This document shows, piece after piece, positions 24,116 to 34,877 of a stretch of 64,000 bases of DNA. A program made the position numbers and the translations under genes. Source of the stretch: Pyrus communis (Eukaryota > Streptophyta > Magnoliopsida > Rosales > Rosaceae); contig NC_084819.1 in the NCBI RefSeq assembly GCF_963583255.1, positions 10,662,471 to 10,726,470 on the forward strand. Reading direction: 5' to 3'. Positions within the stretch are counted from its first letter, which is position 1. Each line of letters starts with the position of its first letter. The notes below the pieces were generated by a model. That model had not been told where the DNA came from, ran no database searches, and saw nothing but the letters and a program-made list of their open reading frames with translations.

Positions 24116-25376
24116 TAATTATTTTCAAGAATTAAGTTAAACCTATTTAGTGAGTCATTTTTTGGTCTAACTAAAACATCACGCGCTGATGCAGTGTTGT
24201 CCACCTAAAGTTGTCCACATAATGTTATCATTAGATGGATTAGTCATACCACGTCACTTACACACAAAAAAATTAATTTGAATCTCTAACATCATTGACA
24301 TCCTAACGTGGTGTGCCTAGTCCACTCAAATTGTAAGTTCATGTAATTAGTCTAAGTAGTGAGAAATGATAGAATAATGAAATATAATTAAGGGTTGAAT
24401 GAATAAGTAGCACCTGTCACACACTAAGTTATAATCTAAATGAATTAGTAACATCAGCTCGGTTACTCACTAAAACATATTCGAGTTAGCATCCAACTTA
24501 TGGTTTACTAATATGTGCATTTTTTGAATGCAGGGGGGCATATAAACCCTGCAGTCACATTTGGGCTGTTTGTGACAAGGAAGGTGTCACTGATGAGAGC
24601 CATATTGTATATGGTGGCTCAGTTGTTGGGAGCCATATGTGGTGTTGGGCTTGTTAAAGCTTTCCAAAGTGCTTACTATACCAAGTATGGTGGTGGAGCC
24701 AATAAGCTTGCCGATGGCTACAGCACAGGCACTGGGTTGGGTGCTGAGATTGTTGGCACCTTTGTTCTTGTCTACACTGTCTTGTCTACCACTGATCCGA
24801 AGCTAAAAGCAAGAAATTCCTATGTCCCAGTAAGTATAAATTAATTTTGCAATTAGTTTCCAGAAAATTGATTTTAATTACTGAACTCTAATGATTTGTT
24901 TATGTTGATTAATTAAAGGTATTGGCACCATTGCCAATTGGGTTTGCTGTGTTTGTTGTGCACCTTGCCACAATCCCAATCACTGGCACTGGTATCAACC
25001 CAGCTAGAAGTTTTGGAGCTGCAGTGATCTACAACAATGATAAGGTTTGGAATGACCAAGTATGCACTTTGACCTTGCTCTCTTAGTTACTAACTTGTAG
25101 TTGAGAACAAACACAAAATGAGACACTAAACAAATAATCAACCGATATATATAACGCAATGTAATACCCTTTATTGTCGCCTACATTTTTTTATTTAATT
25201 TTATTTTGATCAAAAAGTTTATAATCAATTATATGTCTTCCTATTTTTCGACTTATTTTACTTATGTTTGTTGTTTAATTATTCAGTGGATCTTCTGGGT
25301 TGGACCATTCATTGGAGCCGCCATTGCCGCCTTGCATTACCAATACATCTTGAGAGCAGGAGCTGTAAAACTCTGA

Positions 25377-26440
25377 GTTCTCTCATGAGCTCCTCCAACA
25401 GATGAATTCTAAGAGACTTATTGTGTTTTCTCAATGGTCTGAGAAATTTTAGATTATTCTAGAAGCATGGAATTTGTATATTACTACTATTTGTATTGGT
25501 GTTGAGGATGTCAATTGTGTTAGCTTCCTCTGTCTGCGTGCGCAATGTTGCATTTTGCTATGTTGGTTATTGTGTCATCAACATGTTTAATTAGTGATAA
25601 ATTTAAAAAATATGGATTGGGTCACCAAATTGGCATTTTAATAGCTAAACTCCAATAGTACAAAACGTAGCATCAAATCAAGCAACAAAAACAATGAGCC
25701 CAAAAAGATAAAATGAAAACAAAGAAAAGGTGCCCAAACAACCACAAAACTTGCATCACTAAACCAAGTACGATTTTTTACGCAAGTCCACAAACTCAAA
25801 ATAATCAACGTCTTAAAATAAACTAATCGGCCCAAATAAGCACTACCGCTAATACCTGAAGCACCGTCGTCAAGCCACCGCATCGTGCCGAGAAGAGACT
25901 GTTGGAATTAATGCTATTTCCTTGTGTTGTACTGCTTTCATATGTAGCTTTCTGGGTATGTAAATAATTTGTGCCTTTCCTCAGATATCGTTTTCAAGTT
26001 CACTTTCCTGGAAATTTCTTTCACTGGTTAATGCCATGGTTAATGTCATGCCCTAATCAGATTTAAATCTGCATTAACTGCTCAAATTAAGCATTAAAGT
26101 TTGGACAAGAATATTTCAATGCAACCCTTTCACCATTACACACATAATAAAGGTTGTCACATTCACTTCCTCTCCACTTTTAAGTGGAGGTCTTAAATTC
26201 GACACTCGTTCGATATCAAATTATTACGACATACAATTACGTACTTAGTCTAATCCCCCACCAATTAATGTAAATATATTGTTGTATTATAAAAAATTGT
26301 CACATTCACTTAATTACTATATACCAAAGAATCACAATCACACACAAATTAAAAAAAAAAAATTAAATAAATAAATAAATTTCCCACCAATTAATACATT
26401 TATCAATGGCAACTAAAATCTCTTCTTTGATCACCTCTCT
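25377..26440. other. PIP2 3' flank and intergenic DNA
   Basis: The first 200 bp should hold the aquaporin 3' UTR. The rest is AT-rich with (AAAT)n near 26,360. I see no further gene. Confidence 0.4.
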
Positions 26441-26445
26441 CTCTC

Positions 26446-26452
26446 TATATAT
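26446..26452 (+). promoter_or_regulatory. Putative TATA box of the proline-rich protein gene
   Basis: 'tatatat' after a CT run and about 80 bp before the ATG at 26,533, a suitable distance for a plant TATA element with a short leader. Confidence 0.5.
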
Positions 26453-26532
26453 GTATTATAAACCCTTGTCCAAAATCTTCACAGTCCAGCAGCAGACTTT
26501 CAACATTCTCTAAAACCTTAATCTCCAAAACC

Positions 26533-27273
26533 ATGGCAATATCTGAGTTCTCCAAAATATGCATGATCTGCATGGTCACATTGCTCTCTGTGGCAATGGC
26601 TTCACAACAATCCCCACAACCCTCATTCACGATTGACACCATCCGTGCAGATGATGAGCTGATTTCCCTGGCTGCTGCTTCGTCTCCATCACAATCTCCT
26701 TATGCCGAAAATCTGGCTCCCGAAACTGGAGGCTATTTGGCCCCTTCAACAGATTCAGATCAATACAATACTCCACCGCAACCATTACAACCTTACATTG
26801 AGACATTTGCCCCTGAAGCTCAAGAGCTTCTCTCTCCAGACTACTCTCCTTTCCCTGCTCCTACTTACTTCCAAGATTACCCTTCTCCTCCTCCTTACAT
26901 TGAAGCTCAGGCTCCTGAAAGTTACTATGATTTTTACAGTCCCATTCAAGGTCCAAGTCCAGCACCATCTTCCGAACGGGGATCTTCTCAATTTTCGGAT
27001 ACTGATGATTTCACTTCTCCTCCAAACTTGGCTCCTCAGCCCAATGTGTTGCCTTCCAACTACAGAGCCGAGGATGAGATTGGTGAGCTTGGTGAGCTAG
27101 AATCTGATGAAGCTTATAACTCTGACCAGAATAAGAATAGGGCAACAATGGTGGGTTTTGTGCTTGGGTCTGTTTGCTTGGTTGGATTGGCAGGTTTTGT
27201 GTACAACAAGAAGAAGTATAGCAAGTCAAAAGCAGATTATGAGTATGAATTGGCTAAGAGAGAGGATCTCTAG
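26533..27273 (+). CDS. Proline-rich, single-pass membrane or wall-associated protein (hypothetical)
   Basis: Uninterrupted 246-residue frame starting in 'aaccATGGca'. Residues 1-23 form a signal peptide (hydrophobic core 'MICMVTLLSVAMA'). The mature part is rich in Pro, Ser and acidic residues with loosely repeated 'APE' units: 'ENLAPETGGYLAPS', 'ETFAPEAQELLSP', 'EAQAPESYYDFYSP', and 'PSPAPSS', which may be sites for hydroxyproline O-glycosylation. Near residue 206 a transmembrane helix 'MVGFVLGSVCLVGLAGFVY' is followed by a basic tail 'NKKKYSKSKADYEYELAKRE'. The predicted topology is type I with an extracellular proline-rich domain, like small AGP-type or wall-linked proteins. I do not recognise a specific named family and infer no enzymatic role. 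No intron is needed. It may be a real expressed gene given codon structure and the upstream TATA. Confidence 0.75.
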   Translation: MAISEFSKICMICMVTLLSVAMASQQSPQPSFTIDTIRADDELISLAAASSPSQSPYAENLAPETGGYLAPSTDSDQYNTPPQPLQPYIETFAPEAQELLSPDYSPFPAPTYFQDYPSPPPYIEAQAPESYYDFYSPIQGPSPAPSSERGSSQFSDTDDFTSPPNLAPQPNVLPSNYRAEDEIGELGELESDEAYNSDQNKNRATMVGFVLGSVCLVGLAGFVYNKKKYSKSKADYEYELAKREDL

Positions 27274-28160
27274 AGTCTAAACCTCTCGCCTTGGTTGGCT
27301 TCACCTACATACACTTCCCACATAGAGAAATATCCATAAATTCTCTCTACTAAACGTCTGTTCTACAGCCGAATTCATAGTTGATCATCAAGTTTTGTAA
27401 TTGAACATTTCTACTTCAAGTACGTTTACTACTTTGCTTAGAAGCTCCTCAGATGTTGAGTGACTAGCGACTTGCATGTACTACGTACTATTATTCTATT
27501 ATTGTAACGAACTATATATAATGAAACCTAATTACTAAGATGGTTCCTAATTTTTTCATTACAGTTAATGTGGTAACTAATGAGTACATATTAAATTTTC
27601 TTTTGTTAATATAGATTTATAACTTTAATGGTAAAGCATTTACCCCAACTTATGGAAAAAAACAAATTGAATGACACAAGAGGTCTTATAGACCTGCTCT
27701 TTGAAAAAGTCTTATTCAGAGAATAATTCGAACCTCACCCTAAATCAATCAAAATTTCACACATGATTATCACATAGTAATGCGATATAATGATACCAAT
27801 TTCATCTTAAGCATATAAATGTTACCAAATTAAGTTTAGTGATTAAGTTTTCATACAAAGCAATCAAATTATTGAATCAATCTGAAGGTTTCACATTAAT
27901 TTTACCTTCATATTTTCGATAAGAGTTTAACTCTTGCTCTTTTTAAGGAAAAAAAATACAATGAAAAAAAAAAAAGCAAATGATATGACCAATAATCCAG
28001 AACAAGAGTAGCAAGAAAAGACCTCACAACTTAAAAAACTTGGAGTCACAAATGGCTTGGCTTCTTTCAATTAAAAAAAAAAAAAGGGTTCATGTTGTGT
28101 ACGACCCAATAAAATTGGAAAATTTTATTTTGGACCAAAAAAAAAAGACTAGGAGATTAG
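27274..28160. other. Intergenic, no features recognised
   Basis: 3' flank of the proline-rich gene followed by AT-rich sequence with several A-runs. Confidence 0.4.
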
Positions 28161-28167
28161 ATGTATA

Positions 28168-28173
28168 CACGTG
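28168..28173. promoter_or_regulatory. G-box (CACGTG) in the V-ATPase G promoter
   Basis: CACGTG lies within the near-palindrome 'gtatacacgtgtac', about 150-180 bp upstream of the probable transcript start of the V-ATPase G gene. G-boxes bind bZIP/bHLH factors; use here is inferred from position. Confidence 0.45.
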
Positions 28174-28349
28174 TACAGTGCAGATAAGGCCAGAAGCCCA
28201 ATTCTAATGTGATTAGAAAACGTCATCGTTTGGAGGCGGAACTTGGTCTGTTACGGTCATCTCCGTTTATTCTTATCGCATCTGTGCCCCCCGCTTTCCT
28301 CTGAATCTTTCTCTTCAACTTCTCAAATCGACGTTCTCTCTCTCAAAAG

Positions 28350-28755
28350 GTACTGAATTTGCGTTACTCTGTCTTTATTTTGCTTTATGTGAAATTAGTT
28401 TGATCCGTTTATGTGTTATTTACTTCAATTTATTGAATTCTTATGACAAATCTGAAAAATTGTGGAGCTTTGAGCTCTGATCTGTTTGAAGTTGCTGTGA
28501 ATTGAATCACTCATTCAGTACACCGGTCTAGTTTTTGGATCTCTGTATACGAATAGGGATCGATTAATTATTATGTATAAATGTATGAATAGGGTAATCA
28601 GAGGGTCACAGATTAAATTTTGATGTGCCATTCATGGCTGAAATTTATGCAGATTTTCGCGAAGATTTGATTTTTATTTGATTTTATTATGTTGTGTTTG
28701 ATTTTTTGTTAATTGGGTTTTGTTCAGTGTGTTAATCAACTGTAGTATTTTCCAG
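28350..28755 (+). other. 5'-UTR intron of the V-ATPase G gene
   Basis: 'tcaaaag|gtactg' is a good donor, and 'tattttccag|aaattATGG' a good acceptor six bases before the start codon. The interval is T-rich, as expected of a plant intron. Confidence 0.6.
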
Positions 28756-28760
28756 AAATT

Positions 28761-29924
28761 ATGGCATCCAGTAGGGGTCATGGTGGAATTCAGCAGTTGC
28801 TGGCTGCAGAGCAAGAAGCTCAGCATATCGTCAATGCTGCCCGAAGTGGTAATTTTTCGTATAGTTTTACTTGGTCATCGGTCCATTGTGTATATCGATC
28901 GGTTAGCTGTTTGTTTCTACCACTGATTCAAGTACTTGATGTGCGAATCTCTGAATTTTCATTTTGCAAACGGAATTGTTTGCAGTGTTCGTTAATTGGA
29001 CTCTTGCCCAATTGTGTGAAAAGTTGGGTTCTTGATTTTAATTGGAAAGCAATTTATCTTTTTTCTAGTCTAACATATTGTGTTGTCAAGATATGCATTG
29101 AGATCGTTATTTTGGTATGAAAAGTTGGGTTTTTTTTTTTTTTTTTTCTGAATTTTATAGGTAAAGTAAATAAAATACCCGACAACTGTAAATTTTATAG
29201 AAGGCACTCCAATAGCTCAATTGGAGAAAAACAAAACCCTCGCCTATCCACTTGATGCTTAGTTGTGAAATCACCTAACCAGTTGGTGTTACAAAGTGGG
29301 GTTTTCTATAAAGTATTGAGTTTGAAGTGTTTTCCTTTGAAGCCTGATGCTTCAAGGGCTTAAATTTGAAAATCCCTAAATGTTACACGAAAAACGAGTT
29401 TTTTGAGTAGTTTTCTAATTGCTTTGCTGTCTGGCCTTCTGCTGTTAGCTAAAAATGCTAGACTGAAGCAAGCCAAAGATGAGGCCGAGAGGGAGATTGC
29501 TGAATACCGTGCCCATGTGGAGGCTGAGTTCCAGAAGAAAGTTCAAGCGGTATGTATATGTTGGTAAAGCAATACGTTGATTATTCATTACGTCTGGCAA
29601 TGTGCTTGCCAATGTCAGTTTCTTGTGTTTCGTGCAATTTGAGAAAATTAACATACCAACCACGAATATACGATGAGTGTCTTTCCCCCCGTAGTTTTTG
29701 TTATCCTGAAGCTACCCTACATTTGTTACATAGATGCTAATTATGTCTTCCCCCCATGCTTTCATATGGCGACTAAGCAGAGCAGTGGAGATTCAGGGGC
29801 CAATGTGAAGCGTCTTGAATATGAAACTGCAGAAAAGATCAATCACCTCTCGACAGAGGGCTCAAGGATTTCGAATGATGTTGTGCAAATGCTTCTGAAG
29901 CAGGTGACGACAGTGAGAAACTAA
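28761..29924 (+). CDS. VHA-G: V-type proton ATPase subunit G
   Basis: Subunit G is part of the peripheral stalk of the vacuolar H+-ATPase, which acidifies vacuole and endomembranes. Three coding exons: 28,761-28,848, 29,449-29,549 and 29,781-29,924. They total 333 nt and give 110 residues, the standard plant length. The first encodes '[20 protein letters not shown]', the second the charged helix '[20 protein letters not shown]', the third '[20 protein letters not shown]' and the C-terminus '[15 protein letters not shown]'. These are hallmark plant VHA-G segments. Introns are GT-AG (gtaatt...ttag; gtatgt...gcag). The third exon could instead start 3 nt earlier, adding one Gln. A 5'-UTR intron is likely (gtactg at 28,350 to ttccag at 28,755). 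The protein is almost wholly coiled-coil helix. No lesions seen. Confidence 0.95.
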
Positions 29925-30719
29925 TGCTATTGGTGATAAATTATAATTTCAAACTCTTTGCAAGCATTGTACTGTTGCTGCCTGATTCATCCTATTCCTT
30001 AGACTTGCGGTGCTGTGGTTGGTATCCTCGTATCGGTTGTGAAGTAAATTACGGGGCACTTTGCTCAGAAAATAAGCTGAATATATATCATTGTTGGTAC
30101 TGGTCGTATCCTTTTTTAATCATTGGAATGAGGTTTTATTTGGCACAATCCGTGTAACACTTACTATTATTTTCGAGTGGAGTGCAATTTTAACAGTTAT
30201 GAAGGTTGGCTGCAGGTCTTCTTTAACAATTGTTCGTAACTTTGATTAGTAACTTGTACAACTGCATTATTCCTGGGCGTAAATATTCTCGTTTAAATTC
30301 TCTTGTTGCTAAAACCTCTGATCCAACCCCTTGTATTTTTGTGATTCTCGAGGCATGTGCCGCTGTCTCATGCCGGGTTTCGGGGCGTGACGCTGGGATT
30401 TAAAATTGTTCTAAAATTTTGTTTACCGCAATTCAAGGCCTTCATGTGGTTAGCTCATCTCATTTTGTAAAGAGAAATGACTAATGCAGGACTAGATGGT
30501 TTGAATTGTACCGGGCTGATGGAGCCGGTGAATGGGAACTGTAAGGTTGCAAGGTTCCTGGGTAATCATGTTCGTGGCAGGCTGGCCTGAGAATTTGGTG
30601 GCCTTAGGTGATTCGACTTGGGGTCTTATAGTGCACTAATGCTTTAGATTTTATAGATTATTATGTAGACAAAAATTTACCAAATACATGAAAAAATATA
30701 TTTTTACATCAAATGCCTA
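29925..30719. other. V-ATPase G 3' flank, no further gene
   Basis: The 3' UTR is expected within the first 250 bp. No coding frame or repeat border was recognised in the rest. Confidence 0.4.
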
Positions 30720-30728
30720 TAAAAATTA

Positions 30729-32012
30729 GGGAGCTTTAATGAAAAAGGCTTGGTTCAACAAATATTTAACCAAAAACTATCCCAAAATATTATTTAACCA
30801 AAATGGCTCAAAGTTTAATAAAAAATCATCCAAAACTATTGTCAACGGGTCAAATTTATAGACCCAACCCACTACAAATCTACACTTTCGTAAATATCCT
30901 TAAATGATTTGATATTATCTTGACTCTTCACCAACCTTAACTGGCACGAAACTACCATAATAACTCTCTGTCTTCCTATCAAATTGAATTCTTCCATTTC
31001 AAAAACAACCAAATCAAAGTTCAAATTAAAGTTGAAAAAGGAAGCATTCATCGAAACAAAGCCGCCGAAACAAGTTCAAAGAAATTTAGTGGCAGAAACC
31101 AATGAATAAAAAAATTAAAAAAAATAAAAAAATAAAAAATAAAAAAAAAAACTGTTTCTGGATAACCCAAAACATAACACTGTTTCTGGACAAAAAAAAT
31201 CAGATACAATGTTTGTTTTGTCTGTGCACAAACAAACACTGTATCTGGAAGGAAAAGAACCAAAATCCAGAAACAGTGACTTAAATTCCATAAACAGTGA
31301 TTTAGTTCTAGAAACATATTCCAGAAACAGTATTATGTTTTAACCTTTGACTGTTTATTTTCTTTCATGCATCAGTTGATTATATTTAAGAAATAGGGTG
31401 TTTATTTTGCTTTGAATCCAAATACAGTGAATTTCACTATTTCTTTTCTAACTTACATTTAAGAAATAGTGTGGCTATTTCATTTGGATCCAGAAATAGT
31501 GACTTAGATTCTAGAAACAGTAACTTAAATTCCAGAAACAGTGTTACTTAAAATCCAGAAACAATTTATTTTTACAGTCCAAAAACAGTGACCCGTCGTT
31601 ATTATTGAACAGCATGCAAATCTCAAATTTATTTTCTGGAGAAACAAACGATAAACTCTACTAACGATGAAAATTTGAAAAACAGTACCTCGAATACACT
31701 ATGAATAATAACGACGATCACATTTCAACGAAATAATACAAAATATAAATTAAATAGCATGAGGATCTACATTTTTGTTTCAAAGAAAAAGAAGAAGGTC
31801 TGTAAAACAACGATGAACTCCATTAACGACGAAAATCTGGAACTCAACCTAAAAAAGTTAGGGGTAAAATCGACAAATCATAATTTATTATAGTTGGGCC
31901 GTTTTTATTTGGACTACTTTAATATGGGACTTGTACTAATCATTAAACAAAACTTATAACATGATTTTTTATTAAAACTAAAACGGTTCAAGTCCTTTTC
32001 ATTAGTTTTTCT
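30729..32012. mobile_element. Non-autonomous Mutator-like element 1 (1,284 bp)
   Basis: Flanked by a perfect 9-bp TSD TAAAAATTA (30,720-30,728 and 32,013-32,021), the size made by Mutator transposases. The ends are inverted repeats: left 'taatgaaaaaggcttg' and right, reverse-complemented, 'taatgaaaaggacttgaacc'. Similarity continues in patches for over 100 bp ('gtttaataaaaaatcat'). The interior has no transposase but an unusual set of CAGAAACAGT motifs. Confidence 0.75.
31150..31592. repeat. Cluster of (C)CAGAAACAGT motifs inside Mutator-like element 1
   Basis: About a dozen copies of CCAGAAACAGT(GACTTA) or its complement ACTGTTTCTGGA occur in 440 bp. Examples are at about 31,151, 31,179, 31,265, 31,321, 31,495, 31,512, 31,532 and 31,555. 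Spacing is irregular and both orientations are used. Confidence 0.7.
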
Positions 32013-32055
32013 TAAAAATTAATATAAAAATATATATATAAACATTATTTAAATA

Positions 32056-33456
32056 TGGATGAACTGCCGATTTAGTCTCTAAATTATTACTCGAGTGAAA
32101 ATTAGGTTCTTAAATTATTTTTTTGGAAAAATAAGTTCCTAAACTCAAGGTACATGACTTGCACATGACATATGTAATAGGGTAAAATCATCATTTTCTA
32201 TGCCCATACTCTGGTGGTGTAGGTCTTTAAGGTAACCAGAACTCTTTTGGAGAGAAGAGAGACAACGCCGTTCATTCCTCTAGGTGCGTTGCACTTTAAG
32301 ACGATTTGGGAAGATTGAAAGAATCGGTTCAAACTTTTGCTCAAAAAAATCTCAAACATAGACAAATCTTTTACTGCCTATGCTTTTACTTGGGGGAAAT
32401 TGTACATTGGAAGGACAATATTAGTAGAGATTGTATAACCATGTGGACCTTATGGGAGCTGGCAGAGTATCTTGGGTACAATAAAGAGACCACAAAGTTC
32501 TTTTATAAGAAAAGGAAGAAAGGATGGGTTCTTATTACTTGTGATGCAGATTACCTTCAATGTGCAAAATGTGTAACCAAAAGAAGCATAGACAAGCATC
32601 TATGCAAAATGCTATAACTGAGATCAATGTAGAATATGCTATTCTGATTGAGGGTTCACATGTTGCTCAAGAAGTTGCTTCTGTAGACCTTGAAGGAGAG
32701 TATGTTGCAGATGATTGAGTGTGATGAAGAGGATAATAGAGAAGAATATGTAGTTAATGGTGGCGTCTTGGTGGATGTTGCGATAGGAGTTGATGATGTT
32801 GGTGATGAAGCAGAAGAACCTAATGAAGAAGATGAGGATTTCAGGGACAGTTACTATGAGCAAAGTGAGGATGAAGATGACAATAAGTTTCAAAGATTTA
32901 ATGTACCAGAAGATACCGAAGAGCAGTTCCTGACTTGCTTTGCTTGCCTAAACTTGTTTTGTTATGTTATTGGCATGATGTAGAATTGGTGCCTTAGACT
33001 TTATTTTTGGATTGAAAATAGAGAAAACATGGTATGGAATTATTTTAATGAAATTTGTTGTTGAAGAGTTGAAATTATTTTCAGGAAATTTGCTTTGCGA
33101 GGGCCAAATCGAAAGCCCTTAATGTTTATATAAGATTCCCAGCTAAAAACAGTTGCAAATTAGGCTTTATAAATTTCAAAATTTGGGAAAATTTGAGCAC
33201 GAAAAGTGAGCAGATGGATGCTTCTCCTAGTTGTGTTTTATGAGCGATGAAATGATGATTTTACCTTTCAAATTGTGTCATGTGCAAGTCACATGACCTA
33301 AATTAACCGAAAACTAAATGGAAAAACTTGAAATCTAATGGCAATGATGAAATTGGCTGTTTGTAATGAGTTTAGGGACTTATTTTGCTGAAAAAATAAT
33401 TCAGAAACCTAATTTTCATTTGAGTAATAATTTAAAGACTAAATCGGCGGTTCACT
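32056..33456 (+). mobile_element. Mutator-like element 2 (1,401 bp), deletion derivative
   Basis: TSD ATTTAAATA at 32,047-32,055 and 33,457-33,465. Terminal inverted repeats of about 100 bp ('gccgatttagtctctaaatt' against the complement of the right end) extend further inward ('gacttgcacatgaca', 'gtaaaatcatcatt') after a roughly 65-bp insertion on the right or deletion on the left. The interior retains the N-terminal part of a MULE transposase but lacks the catalytic domain. Confidence 0.88.
32306..32983 (+). pseudogene. MULE transposase N-terminal remnant (PB1-like domain and acidic linker)
   Basis: The first frame (32,306-32,617) contains 'TMWTLWELAEYLGYNKETTK' and 'GWVLITCDADYLQCAKC', which resemble the PB1-like N-terminal domain of plant Mutator transposases ('..ELxExxxxLGY..', '..SDxDVLxMxxxx'). 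The second frame (32,690-32,983) carries a strongly acidic stretch ('EEPNEEDEDFRDSYYEQSED') typical of the linker before the MULE transposase domain. The frames are separated by a stop and a frameshift. The DDE catalytic region, zinc finger and C-terminus are missing, so the element must rely on a transposase supplied elsewhere. Assignment is by pattern, not by alignment. Confidence 0.55.
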
Positions 33457-33847
33457 ATTTAAATATTACATTTGAATGGCCAAAATAAAAATATAAAATT
33501 CTTAATAGATTATGTTTCCTAATTTCATTTGAATATCTTTGTTGCGAGTCTTCTAGGCTTTGGCGTGGCCTTTTTAGTTTAATACGAAATTAATTAAAAA
33601 CAAAACACCATCTTCAAGTTTCAAACCGGGACAACAAGCAACGACTACGCCTTTACCACTACACCTGTATGCTTTCTGTGTCATCTATCTTACTTCATGG
33701 TATTTATAAGACAAATAAATAAAATAAAAAATTTTGGGGCCCCTGGTTCGTGGGATTTTGAAATCCATGGTGATCAAGGTTATCGAGCTGCAATCGCCAA
33801 CGGGGAAGCCATTGGTTGCATGGTTCCTGGGAATCGACGTTCATGGG

Positions 33848-34197
33848 CACTGGCGGAGCCACATTAAGGGCTATCCTAGGCTGTAGCTTATGTAGCTTTT
33901 GGTAGAAAATAAAATTTTATGTATAATTTTTATTGATTTTCGAATGTAGCCCATCATATATTTAGTCACTGATTTAAATTTTCTCGGTTTAATTATATAA
34001 TACAGTTTACAAACTATCGCTTCTTGTACATATACAAGTTTGAATTTGTTTAAATAACGAAAGTTCTTAGCTCACTTTGTAAAAAATTTCTTAAGCTAGC
34101 TAGTACTGTAAAAAATATAGTATCAAGTTTCTTTGTTGATAATGATTTAAATGTTTAAGCTAGCCCACCTGGTGAAAAATTTCTAGCTCCACCATTG
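33848..34197. mobile_element. hAT-type MITE (350 bp)
   Basis: TSD TTCATGGG at 33,840-33,847 and 34,198-34,205 (8 bp, the hAT hallmark). Terminal inverted repeats: left 'cactggcggagccac', right complement 'caatggtggagctag'. These match the CAxTGGCGGAGCxA termini common in plant hAT MITEs. No coding capacity. Confidence 0.9.
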
Positions 34198-34565
34198 TTC
34201 ATGGGGTCTGCATTACTCATGTATCAACTTGGCTTCATCCATAACCAAGTGTAAGTGTTTTGGCGGAGGCACTGTAGAAAGGCTGACCACTACCTTGGCA
34301 ACGCCTTATTAGACACTAGATAATACTGTTTAATACTAACTCGGTGTTTGGTGCCATTTCGTATTAAATTAGCACCAAATTATTTATGCAACCACGCCTA
34401 TTTTATACAACTCACACTAGATTACTTATACACTCCAAATCCTCGGTATTATTAGTCGGGTCGCTAGAAACAAAATCACTCTGGCTCTTTCTGCATCCCT
34501 CTCTCGCGGATTACTCCAGCGCCTAACCAAGCCGTCCTCTCAATCAGTATTCCTTCTACAATCTC

Positions 34566-34841
34566 TGTTGATAAGGTTGTTAGTAGTCATAAGCCGTCCT
34601 ACCTACAAAGTACAAGCCGTCCTATAAGCCGTCCTACCTACAAAGTATAAGCCGTCATATAAGCCGTCCTACCCACAAAGTATAAGCCGTCCTATAAGCC
34701 GTCCTACCTACAAAGTATAAGCCGTCCTACCTACACACTTGTATCCCTTAATTTAGGGTGATTTGATCTTGATACTTGAAGTCATGTATATAAATCCTTG
34801 TAACCTTGTAGAGAAAGATAATGAGAATCCAAAAGTTTACA
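34566..34841 (+). repeat. Copia-2 5' LTR with internal tandem repeats
   Basis: 276 bp. Roughly the first 170 bp consist of tandem variants of 'ataagccgtcctacctaca' (about eight AGCCGTC units). TATA-like 'tatataaa' lies at about 34,788. Confidence 0.95.
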
Positions 34842-34877
34842 TGGTATCAGAGCCTCTGATCCTCCTTTTTTTTTTTC

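Noticed and set aside
25638..25883. 81-residue hydrophobic minus-strand frame
   Set aside because: No start context, no domain, AT-rich region producing Phe/Leu-rich chance translation.
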